Origin: Moritella sp. JT01
Lineage (GTDB): Bacteria; Pseudomonadota; Gammaproteobacteria; Enterobacterales; Moritellaceae
Length of the DNA: 64,000 nucleotides
Assembly (NCBI RefSeq): GCF_001574435.1
Contig: NZ_LOCN01000019.1
Coordinates: forward strand, 135,472 to 199,471
Direction of reading: 5' to 3'
The position numbers were made by a program, and so were the translations under genes. Numbering within the stretch: the stretch's first letter is position 1; the number at the start of each line of letters is the position of its first letter. Of this stretch, positions 55,732 to 64,000 are shown piece by piece. The notes below the pieces were generated by a model that searched no databases, was not told the DNA's origin, and saw only the letters and a program-made list of their open reading frames with translations.

Positions 55732-56487
55732 ATGAATCATTCACAACAGCAACGATTTAATTATCTTTATGAACAACACCTTACCAATTTAAGGCTACAA
55801 GGTAAACGGCCAGCGACCATTGATGCCTATTCTCGTGCAGTTCGACGCATTTCGGCTTATTTTGATAAGTCCCCAGACACATTAACTACTGCTGATTTAA
55901 AAGTTTATTTCAATAGCCTGATCCAGACCCACTCTTGGAGTACCGTTAAATTAGACCGTAACGGTTTACAGTTTTTCTACCGCTATATGCTCGACAAGCA
56001 GTGGGAATGGCTCAACATTGTCAAACCACCACAAGTTAAACGCCTGCCTGATATTTTAACTCCTACGCAAATAAGTAAAGTCATTAGCGGTACCAAGAAG
56101 CTACGCTACCAAGTATTCTTTCTCACGCTTTACAGCATGGGATTGCGGTTAAGCGAAGGTTTAAACCTGACCGTTCATGATATTGATAGCCAAACCATGC
56201 AAATACATATTCGTGATGCTAAAGGCGGCATTCAAAAAGCCATCAAGCAAGTTCTGCGTGATTGTCATATCAACAAACTCATCAGCCCCCATTCACTACG
56301 TCATTGCTTTGCTACTCATTTATTGGACAACGGCTTGGATTTGCGCTCTCTGCAAGTATTGCTCGGTCACGCCTCGTTAAATACGACCGCTAGATATACT
56401 CAATTAACCCAGCTCAAGCAGAAGGATACTTCAGTTGCCATTAACCAACTTGCTGACAAGTTAGCGCTAGATTGGAGTTTAAAATGA
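55732..56487 (+). CDS. IS-borne tyrosine recombinase (internal deletion)
   Basis: 251 residues, XerD-like. N-terminal SAM-like core-binding domain (about 8-95), then catalytic residues R139 (GLRLSEGL), H187 and R190 ([12 protein letters not shown]), H213 (LLGHAS) and Y222 (TARYTQL). The usual 40-50 residues between the catalytic lysine region (DAKGG) and HSLRH appear missing at about 164-168, probably an in-frame deletion between GG codons, so activity is doubtful. Stop overlaps the transposase start (ATGA). Confidence 0.85.
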   Translation: MNHSQQQRFNYLYEQHLTNLRLQGKRPATIDAYSRAVRRISAYFDKSPDTLTTADLKVYFNSLIQTHSWSTVKLDRNGLQFFYRYMLDKQWEWLNIVKPPQVKRLPDILTPTQISKVISGTKKLRYQVFFLTLYSMGLRLSEGLNLTVHDIDSQTMQIHIRDAKGGIQKAIKQVLRDCHINKLISPHSLRHCFATHLLDNGLDLRSLQVLLGHASLNTTARYTQLTQLKQKDTSVAINQLADKLALDWSLK

Positions 56488-57545
56488 GTACCTTCATTGA
56501 TTTACTGCGCATTCATCATGACGAGTTTGAACAACAATTTGGCAATCATCTTTCCCATCAAAGCCGTAGTGCAATCTACGCTATGCTCAGTTGTAAAACG
56601 AGTAACCGAGGTTGCTCGCAATGGTATTGTGGTCACTGCCAACATGATGACCGACTGCCGCTTTCTTGCGGCCATCGACATTGTCCGCAATGCCAGCAAC
56701 GCACGACTTCTGATTGGCTTGAGCGCCAACAATCAAAGTTACTGCCCGTGCACTACTTTCTGGTCACGTTCACTTTGCCTTACGAGTTACGAGCGCTTGC
56801 GCGTTCGCAACCCAAGCCACTCTATCAATCAATGTTCTCAGTCGCAGCAAGTGTGTTGAAGGACTTTTCCAAACGTAGAAACGGCGGTGAAATAGGCTTC
56901 ACCACCGTTTTGCATACTCACAGCCGACAACGTAACTTGCATCCTCACCTGCATATTATTGTCGCCAGTGGTAGTTACAATAAAATGCGTAACCAATGGC
57001 ATAAAGGAGACTGTAAATACCTGTTTAACGCCTTTGCACTGGCTAAAGTCTGGCGAGCTAGAATGATTGATGCAATCAATCAGCACGCTGATTTATCGCT
57101 AGCGAACATTGACACATTACCCTCTAAATGGGTCGTTGATTGCCGAAAAGTCGGTTACGGTCTTCCCGCCTTACAATATCTGTCACGCTATTTATATCGG
57201 GGCGTATTACCTGATAAAGATATCATCGATACAAGCAATAATACGGTGACATTCAACTATAAAGACGGACAAACTCAAGCAACGAAAACCAGAATTTCAC
57301 CGACGTTGCAATTTCTCTGGCTCATCTTGCAACATGTGCTTCCCAAAGGATTACAGCGAGTGCGGGATTATGGCTTTTTACACGGTAATGCCACACGGCT
57401 ACGAGTGCGCATTCAAACAATATTGCTGCATCTGTTCAATTGGAAAATGCCTGAACTCGTCGCAACGAGCACAGCAAAAGCAATCAGGATTTGTCCTTGC
57501 TGCCAGCATGAAATGAGGTGTGTTGGCATTACGCGAACGACCTAG
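56484..57545 (+). CDS. IS91-family transposase (copy B)
   Basis: A 353-residue HUH transposase: zinc-binding cysteines at about 37-70, HPHLHII near 153, and [12 protein letters not shown] near 246. Nearly identical to copy A and apparently intact, so it is the best candidate for the enzyme that mobilises all copies. Confidence 0.9.
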   Translation: MSTFIDLLRIHHDEFEQQFGNHLSHQSRSAIYAMLSCKTSNRGCSQWYCGHCQHDDRLPLSCGHRHCPQCQQRTTSDWLERQQSKLLPVHYFLVTFTLPYELRALARSQPKPLYQSMFSVAASVLKDFSKRRNGGEIGFTTVLHTHSRQRNLHPHLHIIVASGSYNKMRNQWHKGDCKYLFNAFALAKVWRARMIDAINQHADLSLANIDTLPSKWVVDCRKVGYGLPALQYLSRYLYRGVLPDKDIIDTSNNTVTFNYKDGQTQATKTRISPTLQFLWLILQHVLPKGLQRVRDYGFLHGNATRLRVRIQTILLHLFNWKMPELVATSTAKAIRICPCCQHEMRCVGITRTT

Positions 57546-57833
57546 CCGAAAGGCGAACATAATAGGAATAATGGCATTAACATGACAGGTTGGAGATATT
57601 AAATTTATGGTACAACTAGCTAGTTAATTGATAAATAACAGGTCTGTTATTTATCTCAATTTCGCTCGTCTTGGGTTTAATTCCAAAACGAAGTGCCCAC
57701 CAAGATCAAACACGTAATTTACTATATAAAGAAGGGCTCGGGCTTGTTCAACACCCGAATAAGGTGTCGGCTACGCGACACCTATTCTTATTTGTTATGC
57801 AACGACTTAACACGCGCACATCTACATTTAAAT

Positions 57834-58235
57834 CTACCGACCTTCAACGAATGTTGGCAAATTAGGGTCTAGTTCGCACCAATTTGCCTTGTTGCCTGTA
57901 TATATTCGAGCGTCAATTTTTACGGGAATGTCTGCATCAAATGTTGATATTGCTAATTCTATTCGTTCGCTTGGTTCCCCTTTACAACGGAAGCCCAAAC
58001 TTGAACCACAATTTAAGCAGAATGTACGAGTTGTACCATTTTCAGCTACATACTCTTTTAATAACTCTTCACCCAAAAGCCATTTTAACCCTTTAACTGT
58101 GACTAGAGTTCCATATGCTGCACCGTGGAACTTTCGACACATTGAGCAATGACAGTTTGCAGCTTTGTCACTGAAACTCTCAACCGAAAAAAGCACACTT
58201 CCACATAAGCAAGAACCATTAAAACATGAACTCAT
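57834..58235 (-). CDS. GFA/CENP-V family zinc protein (copy 4 of 4)
   Basis: A 133-residue Mss4-like zinc protein: GSCLCGSVLFSVESF, CHCSMCRKFHGAAYGTLVTV and CLNCGSSLGFRCKG. Flanked by an IS-split attC on one side and a canonical attC on the other, so it is a genuine cassette. Good GGAG before the start. Confidence 0.88.
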   Translation of the reverse strand: MSSCFNGSCLCGSVLFSVESFSDKAANCHCSMCRKFHGAAYGTLVTVKGLKWLLGEELLKEYVAENGTTRTFCLNCGSSLGFRCKGEPSERIELAISTFDADIPVKIDARIYTGNKANWCELDPNLPTFVEGR

Positions 58236-58254
58236 CCCGAGTTAATCTCCTGTT

Positions 58255-58355
58255 GCATAACGCCCACCTAACCAGCGGCGTGCAGGCGTAGTTTTTTGCG
58301 TATATTTGCTAAAAATGTGACAGATTTAGCCGTCTGGTTTAGGTTATTGTTATTC
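58255..58355 (-). repeat. attC site, canonical
   Basis: Plus strand starts GCATAACGCCCACCTAACCAG and ends CTGGTTTAGGTTATTGTTATTC; outer arms CCTAACCAG/CTGGTTTAGG pair well. The GNAT gene to its right takes its stop from GAATAAC. Confidence 0.88.
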
Positions 58356-58847
58356 GTTTGTAAGTATAATTTGCCAATACCCGACATCAACCCAAGAATT
58401 AAACTTACGCCCTACTTCTTTAAAGTGAGCAACTTTACTAAAACCAAATGACTCATGAAGCTTTACACTGGCTTTATTTGGCAAAGCTATCGCAGCGACT
58501 ACAACATGGACACCAGATGATGATAATGTCGATAACATTGCTCTATATAGTTCAGACCCATAACCTTTTCCTGATTCGGCATGATCAAGATAAACCGTTA
58601 TTTCAGTAGTTTTTTTATATGCTGATCGTTCAGCCCATTTTGCGGCATAAGCGTAACCGACAACGTCACAGTTAGAATTTTCTATCACTAACCAAGGATA
58701 TTCCTTAGTGTAATATTTAATTCGCTGAAAAATAATAGCCTCAGAAACCGGCTCTTCTTCAAAAGTTACGACCGTATGTTCAATATAATAATTGTATATA
58801 TCACAAATGGCTTTCGCATCACTTTTCAGGCATTCTCGAATATTCAT
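58350..58847 (-). CDS. GNAT acetyltransferase, phosphinothricin-acetyltransferase-like
   Basis: A 165-residue GNAT: DIYNYYIEHTVVTFEEEPVSE and ITVYLDHAESGKGYGSELYRAM (motif A) are typical of the Pat/YncA group, HESFGFSKVAHFKEVGRKFNSWVDVGYWQ is the usual C-terminus. The ATG at 58847 follows AGGTGG. Related in type, not closely in sequence, to the gene at 39129. Confidence 0.87.
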   Translation of the reverse strand: MNIRECLKSDAKAICDIYNYYIEHTVVTFEEEPVSEAIIFQRIKYYTKEYPWLVIENSNCDVVGYAYAAKWAERSAYKKTTEITVYLDHAESGKGYGSELYRAMLSTLSSSGVHVVVAAIALPNKASVKLHESFGFSKVAHFKEVGRKFNSWVDVGYWQIILTNE

Positions 58848-58858
58848 AAACCACCTAC

Positions 58859-58967
58859 GCATAACGCCTTTGTAACAGGCTCATTTTTGTGAAACAGTTT
58901 GTGTAATACTGACGCGCAGCGGCAACACAAAATGCGTAGCTAAAATTTGTCCTCGTTGACAAACTTG
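58859..58967 (-). repeat. attC site, split by IS91-like copy C
   Basis: Plus strand starts GCATAACGCCTTTGTAACAGG and is cut at GACAAACTTG; the core box TTATAC or TTATAT reappears after the element near 60554. Confidence 0.78.
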
Positions 58968-59060
58968 TTGAACGAAGCCGCTGCGCGGCGGAGTCATTTC
59001 CCGACCTGTCATACTTACCAATAACATCACCATAATGGGGATGAAATTGGAGAATTCAGT

Positions 59061-59237
59061 ATGAACAACTCACAACAACAACGCTTTAATGTTCTTTATG
59101 AACAACACCTTATCAATTTACGTTTGCAAGGTAAACAACCAGCGACTATTGATACCTATTCTCGTGTAATTCGACAGATTAGTGCGTATTTTGATAACGC
59201 CACAGATAAATTAACGCTTGATTGGAGTTTGAAATGA
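59061..59237 (+). CDS. In-frame deletion remnant of the IS-borne tyrosine recombinase (copy C)
   Basis: 58 codons, MNNSQQQRFNVLYEQHL ... ISAYFDNATDKLTLDWSLK, with the same deletion junction as copy A and the same ATGA overlap with the transposase start. No catalytic residues remain. Confidence 0.65.
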   Translation: MNNSQQQRFNVLYEQHLINLRLQGKQPATIDTYSRVIRQISAYFDNATDKLTLDWSLK

Positions 59238-60296
59238 GCACCTTCATTGACTTGCTTCGTCAGCATCATGACGAGTTTGAATGGCAATTTGGTAATCAGC
59301 TTTCTCATGACAGTCGCCGCGCAATCTATGCCATGCTCAGCTGTAAAACGGGGCAGCAAGGTCGATCACAATGGTATTGTTCTCATTGCCAACATGATGA
59401 ACGACTGCCACTGTCCTATGGGCATCGACATTGTCCGCAATGCCAACAGCGCACCACTTCTGATTGGCTAATGCGCCAACAAAGTAAGTTACTGCCCGTG
59501 CATTACTTTATGGTGACCTTCACTCTACCTTATGAACTACGGATATTGGCACGCTCGCAACCCAAAGCACTTTATCAATCCATGTTCTCCGTTGCGGCAT
59601 CGCTGTTGAAAGACTTTGCGAAACGTAAACACGGTGGTGAAATAGGCTTTACCACCGTTTTACATACTCACAGCCGACAACGTAACTTACATCCTCACCT
59701 GCATATTATTGCTGTCAGTGGTAGTTACAATAAAGTGCGAAATCAATGGCACAAAGGAGACTGTAAATACCTGTTTAATGCCTTTGCACTGGCCAAAGTC
59801 TGGCGAGCTAGAATGCTCGAAGCAATTAATCACCACGCTGATTTATCGCTGGCTAACACCGACACATTACCCACTAAATGTGGTCGTTGATTGCCGAAAA
59901 ATTGGTTACGGTCTGCCTGCATTGCAATACCTGTCACGCTATTTATATCGAGGTGTTTTACCCGACAAAGACATCATCGACACAAGTAATAATAACGTGA
60001 CATTCAAATATAAAGACGGGCAAACTCAAGCAACGAAAACCAGAGCCTTACCGACCTTGAAATTTCTCTGGCTCATCTTGCAGCATGTCTTACCCAAAGG
60101 ATTACAGCGAGTGCGGGATTATGGTTTTTTGCACGGTAATGCCAAGCGGCTACGAATGCGTATTCAAGTCATATTGCTGCATCTGTTTAATTGGAGTATG
60201 CCTGAGCTCGTTGCAACTAGCACAGCAAAAGCAATCCGTATTTGTCCTTGCTGTCAGCATGAAATTAGGTGTGTTGGCATTACGCGAACGACCTAG
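59234..60296 (+). pseudogene. IS91-family transposase (copy C), frameshifted
   Basis: Same protein as copies A and B until near 59880, where AAATGTGGTCG replaces AAATGGGTCG: one extra base. Frame one then stops at TLPTKCGR; frame two continues with [27 protein letters not shown] to the normal end. The HUH motif and the tyrosine region are now in separate frames, so the enzyme is inactive unless frameshifting occurs. Confidence 0.88.
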
Positions 60297-60571
60297 CCGA
60301 AAGGCGAACATAATAGGAATAATGGCATTAACATTAGAACTTGGAGAGACTCAATTTATGGTAAACACTGGCTAGTTAATTGATAAATAACAAGTCTGTT
60401 ATTTATCTCAATTTCGCTCGTCTTGGATTTAACGCAAAGACGTAGTACCCACTAAGATCAAACACGTAATTTACTATATAAAGAAGGGCTTGGGCTTGCT
60501 CAACACTCGAATAGGTGTCGGCTGCGCGACACCTATTTTTATATTTCATATGTTATATGTTATACACGACA

Positions 60572-61069
60572 TTAACGCTTTATTAAGTAACCACCAATAT
60601 GTGCTTCTTCATTTGGCCAAGAATAAATATGCATCTCTGTATAATTATTTTTAAATTTTACATACGCTAAAATTTTCTCGCCCAAATGTGTATCAAATGT
60701 TCCATTGCAATTTGGTTTGTTGTTGTACTCAATTACAGTATATGCCCACACATAAAAATCAGTATCACCAAACTTTTTAAATGTATATTTGCCCACACTA
60801 ATTTCAGGGTGTCTTATTACTGTTTGAGTGCCCTCATCTCTTAATTCATAGGTTTCATCACAATAGTCAGCTACATAGTCAGCTACAAGATCCCATGAGC
60901 CAATATGATGATTTTCCACTTCTTTATTTGAGGTATTTGTAAACCCTGAAATGCTCAGAAAAATTAAGGCAAAATATAATTTCAAAGCAATAAAGCCTGC
61001 TAGGCCACCATGACTCTTTAACGTATCAGGATCTCGAGCATCACCTCTGTAACCACGCATTAATTTCAT
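60572..61069 (-). CDS. Hypothetical protein with a hydrophobic N-terminal segment
   Basis: A 165-residue protein. After MKLMRGYRGDARDPDTLKSHGGLAGF comes a hydrophobic stretch (IALKLYFALIFLSISGF), then a soluble beta-rich domain with two cysteines (DYCDETYE, PNCNGTFD). Could be exported or membrane-anchored. AAGGGATAAATA before the ATG at 61069 supports the long form. By array orientation this would be the first (promoter-proximal) cassette. Family not recognised. Confidence 0.6.
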   Translation of the reverse strand: MKLMRGYRGDARDPDTLKSHGGLAGFIALKLYFALIFLSISGFTNTSNKEVENHHIGSWDLVADYVADYCDETYELRDEGTQTVIRHPEISVGKYTFKKFGDTDFYVWAYTVIEYNNKPNCNGTFDTHLGEKILAYVKFKNNYTEMHIYSWPNEEAHIGGYLIKR

Positions 61070-61260
61070 TATTTATCCCTTATTTATAGTCCATTCACCC
61101 TCATGTTCTAGGAGTTCAGAATATTAATATTGTCTAACTGCGCCAACAGCACAATTACGTTTGAACAACAATAATTACCATAGCACCATAAAATAAGGAG
61201 ATTTCATTAAAAAAGCATGGGATATAGTAAAACCACCCGACGACAATTTTCCCATATCGA
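61070..61260. other. Junction between first cassette and group II intron
   Basis: No gene. GTCTAACTGCGCC at 61132 gives GTTAGAC on the minus strand, a possible cassette-boundary or attI-type core box. No integrase gene is near. Confidence 0.35.
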
Positions 61261-63368
61261 GTCGGGTGAGGCTTATACCTCATCCCTCTCACAGAACCGT
61301 ACGTACGGACCTCGTATACGGCTCCTGTAATTTACTATTCCTTAGTAAAAAGGAGCGAGAACTCCTGTTTTAACTTCGTCTATTGAATACAGACTTATCA
61401 TTTTAAACCGCTGATTAGACATCGCATAAGTCGCTAACGGACTTGCACTATTTCACCATGAGCTCATTTTGATGAACCGAAATGGCGGTTTATACTTTAA
61501 TTGTTTCAGACGCCTGTGCAATTTGCTCGACTTCTTCCACTATCTCAGTTGTACAGCTCGCAGCCTGCGTCTAACCCAAGGAGCTAGCTTTTTGAGTATG
61601 GTCGTTATGTTGGCTATTTTGAAGTAATTTACAGAACCCCTCAGCACTGGATTGAGCCGTTTTAACACTGTTGCTAAATTAACGCCTCCATTGCGTTTGG
61701 TCAGTTCCTTTACCTTCACTTTAAATGCGCTAAGTTTCTTTTCTTGGAGCTTGGTATAACTTGTGTAAATTTCTACACCCAAGAGTTTTATACCTGTACC
61801 GCTATGTGCGATATGGGTTTTACGCTCATTCACTTTAAGTTTCAGTGTCACTTCTAAGATATGGCTTGCTGCTTTTAACGCGTTATCTGCGCCCTTCTTT
61901 GAGGTGCAGAATATCAAAATATCATCCGCATATCGCACTATTCTGTGCTGACGCTTTATCATTTCTTGATCAAACTCATCTAAGTATATGTTGGCAAGCA
62001 ACGGACTAATAACGCCGCCTTGTGGACTACCAATCACACTTTCTTGCCAATGAGCCCCAACCATGACCCCACTTTTTAAAAATTGTCTAATCAAACTTAA
62101 GATACTGCCGTCCACTATCCGTTTTAGCACGAACTTGATAATCAAGTCGTGGTCAAGCATATCGAAGCATTTAGACAGATCCATATCAACAACGTGTTGC
62201 TTACTATACTTTCGTATAAACAGCGTGGCTTTGCTAATAGCTTGGTGACAACTTCGCCCAACCCGATATCCATAACTCGATGGATGAAGGTTTGGGTCAA
62301 ATATGGGTGTCATTATATTCGCTAAGCATTGTTGAACAATTCGGTCTCGAACTGTGGGGATCCCTAATAACCTCATGCCGCCATCGTCTTTCGCGATCTC
62401 GACACGTTTTACAGGGCACGCTTGATAGCGCTTTTCTTGCAGTTCGAGTAACAATCGTTTGAGCTCTACTTCCAAGTTTTGTGTGAAATCACGAATGCTC
62501 TGCCCATCAATACCAGCAGCTCCACCGTTTTTCTCACTTGTTTGTATGCCACGTAGAGCGCTTGCAGTGATAACATGCGTCCATAAAGGCTATAGTGTAC
62601 TCTCAAATTATTATCTCACATCACCCGCTACTGATTTTGTTTATATTGGTTAGGTTTGTTTCGTTGTCGCGTTAAGTGTTCTAGCAGGTGTAAACCCCTT
62701 TATTTGCAATATGCTTAATCGCCTTTTATGTCTCTAATGAAGAGAAACAATTACTCCCCGTGTTCAGTTCTATTTACAGCTTTGGTATCACCCTTTGCCA
62801 TTGATAGAGACTCTACCTTATTTGGTAATTTGTGAACCCATTATAAATTACATCAATTTTACGTGATTTATAAATCACTTCCCCCCTTCGCAACCAATCT
62901 GTGTTTTTGACTCAAATTGACTCTATCAGACATATTGCTGATAGTCGGCTTGGTTTATCCTCCACACCATTACTGGCTTTCACAGGCCTAGCCTTACTCA
63001 CTACTACAGGTTCATCTGCCACCTCACATCGACGTTAAATCTTGAGTTTCATCTTGAATTTAAGCCACTTACTCATATTAAGTTTAGATGCCAGGCTTCC
63101 CCAGTTATTGCACTGACGCCCTGTTAGATATGCCCCCCTCAAACACAGCATTGGTCTGACTAAGTATTGGGCTTCGCGCTATTTTGGACGCTTACCCACC
63201 AATGCCGCCGAAACAGGTTACGGTTAGTTGTGTACACCTAACTTCCTATGGCTTCCTTCAGACTCCACCATTAGCCAGTGACTCCCTTGCCATTCGGATA
63301 ATCTTCCCCTTAGTCAGGGTGAGTTCACTTTCTTGCAAGTGAACGGGGTTGCCAGCTTTGCTGAACAC
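61261..63368 (-). mobile_element. Group II intron, decayed
   Basis: On the minus strand GAGCCGTATACG...GTACGTACGGTTC (61294-61324) is a group II domain V hairpin, followed by a domain VI-like GAGGTATAAGCCTC. The RT gene lies upstream and about 0.8 kb of structured non-coding sequence (62590-63360) upstream of that fits domains I-IV. The 5' end is placed just after the gyrA terminator at about 63368 (GTGTTC). Insertion right behind a terminator hairpin is the habit of class IIC introns; class not proven. Confidence 0.72.
61342..62589 (-). pseudogene. Group II intron reverse transcriptase/maturase, with two in-frame stops
   Basis: In frame: NGGAAGIDG, IPTVRDRIVQQ, SSYGYRVGRSCHQA, the catalytic YADD, LGVEIY, then the maturase region LNPVLRGSVNYFK. 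A TAG at 61540-61542 stands where Gln is expected (VQLR*WKKSSKLHRRLKQL) and a TGA at 61453-61455 where Arg is expected (KMSSW*NSASPLATYAM); the frame then continues to a TAA at 61342. Both stops are C-to-T type changes. No start codon with a good SD is seen at the N-terminus. Confidence 0.85.
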
Positions 63369-63370
63369 AT

Positions 63371-63405
63371 AAAAAAGGCCCGCTACTCTAGGAGTAGCGG
63401 GCCTT
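63371..63405 (-). terminator. gyrA terminator
   Basis: On the minus strand AAGGCCCGCTACTC pairs with GAGTAGCGGGCCTT, then a run of T. The intron begins directly after the T-run. Confidence 0.9.
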
Positions 63406-63447
63406 ATGAAGTTAATTTCAGTTAATGCATCACTGCACTACCCTTAA

Positions 63448-64000
63448 TTACTCTTCAGTAGCTTCTTCTGCGCTGTCTGTTGCATCAGTCGCGTCAGTTG
63501 GAGTAGCAGGAACTTCGGTTGGTGCTTCTGCATTTTCTGCATCAACAACAACTGCGTTCTCGTCTTCTTCAACTTCATCGATACGTTGTAAACCAACAAC
63601 GAGCTCGTCTTTACCAGTACGGATCAAACGAACACCTTGGGTGTTACGACCAACCGTAGAGACTTCAGAAGCACGTGTTCTTACTAGTGTACCGCCATTA
63701 GTAATAAGCATTAGCTCATCACCTTCAAGTACTTGTGTAGCACCAACAACTTTACCGTTACGTTCACTTACTTTAATTGAAACAACACCCTTAGTACCGC
63801 GACTCTTCGCAGGGTATTCTTCAAGTGCTGTACGTTTACCGTAACCGTTTTCTGTTGCCGTTAAGATAGCGCCATCGTTCTTCGGTACGATTAGCGATAC
63901 TACTTTTTGGCCTTCTTCAAGTTTGATACCACGAACACCCGTCGCTGTACGACCCATAGGACGTACACCTTTGAACTTAATTTCAGGTTTACCGTTTTCA
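63448..64000 (-). CDS. gyrA: DNA gyrase subunit A, C-terminal part (5' end outside window)
   Basis: The last 183 residues of GyrA: beta-pinwheel blades ([58 protein letters not shown]) and the acidic C-terminal tail rich in E, D, A and T. The frame is open to the window edge. The tail of GyrA wraps DNA for negative supercoiling. Confidence 0.95.
   Translation of the reverse strand, partial: ENGKPEIKFKGVRPMGRTATGVRGIKLEEGQKVVSLIVPKNDGAILTATENGYGKRTALEEYPAKSRGTKGVVSIKVSERNGKVVGATQVLEGDELMLITNGGTLVRTRASEVSTVGRNTQGVRLIRTGKDELVVGLQRIDEVEEDENAVVVDAENAEAPTEVPATPTDATDATDSAEEATEE

Larger units (their letters stand above)
55638..57794 (+). mobile_element. IS91-like element, copy B (longest)
   Basis: About 2.16 kb: left end TTGAACGAAGCCGCTGCGCGG, recombinase, ATGA-coupled transposase, a ATAAATAACAG/CTGTTATTTAT hairpin, CTTGTTCAACACC, and a terminal GGTGTCG/CGACACC hairpin. 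Inserted after TTTG and before TTATGC of an attC. No terminal inverted repeats of normal IS type and no consistent target duplication, as expected for IS91. Confidence 0.88.
58968..60553 (+). mobile_element. IS91-like element, copy C (recombinase deleted, transposase frameshifted)
   Basis: Left end TTGAACGAAGCCGCTGCGCGG; right end with GGTGTCG/CGACACC hairpin. Same recombinase deletion as copy A, more diverged transposase. The exact right end is uncertain because TGTTATATGTTATAC offers two possible junctions. Confidence 0.83.

Noticed and set aside
55732-56487. Tyrosine recombinase as an integron integrase (IntI)
   Set aside because: It lacks the extra IntI-specific helix region, is coupled to an HUH transposase, and lies inside a repeated IS, so it belongs to the element.
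54480-57780. Long direct repeats as a CRISPR array or gene duplication
   Set aside because: They are the two near-identical IS91-like copies; no short regularly spaced repeats are present in the window.
62459-62653. Plus-strand open frame beside the intron RT
   Set aside because: It is antisense to the RT N-terminal coding sequence, which reads NGGAAGIDG on the minus strand.

Overview
The window reads as chromosome of an AT-rich marine gammaproteobacterium, Moritella- or Psychromonas-like by gene style; the genus is an inference, not a demonstration. The order gyrA ... serC-hisC-aroA-cmk-rpsA-ihfB-lapA-lapB-pyrF is a familiar gammaproteobacterial backbone, all on the minus strand, but here gyrA (right edge) and serC (22.5 kb) are about 41 kb apart.

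Left part (1-26 kb) is ordinary chromosome: a three-gene operon (FAD oxidoreductase, exported protein, GT-C-like membrane protein), a six-haem cytochrome with a beta-propeller behind a possible Fur box, an EAL protein, tdk, an NhaC-family transporter under a lysine riboswitch, hns, a HIT protein, galE, tapT, a rhombosortase, then the pyrF-to-serC block, an Nnr-type repair enzyme, an EamA transporter and ppiB.

Middle part (26-61 kb) is a large accessory block of about 42 small, mostly minus-strand genes: GNAT acetyltransferases (nine), GFA/CENP-V zinc proteins (four), methyltransferases, NUDIX, LysE, VOC, DinB, OsmC, PhzF, SMI1/KNR4, RidA, SDR, and a DfrA1-like dihydrofolate reductase. From about 43 to 59 kb the genes are separated by 60-110 bp imperfect palindromes bounded by GTTRRRY-type boxes, i.e. 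integron attC sites, often supplying the stop codon. No integron integrase is present, so the block is best described as a cluster of attC cassettes lacking intI. The 26-41 kb half has the same gene types but almost no recognisable attC.

The attC-rich half is riddled with insertion sequences. Three IS91-like elements, each encoding a (deleted) tyrosine recombinase followed by an HUH transposase, plus at least four relics are present; where the left junction is visible they lie in attC sites, after CTTG/TTTG and before the TT of the core box. Two IS110-type relics also occur, one carrying 19 tandem AGT triplets.

Right edge (61-64 kb): a decayed group II intron, its reverse transcriptase broken by two in-frame stops, sits immediately downstream of the gyrA terminator, followed by the 3' end of gyrA.
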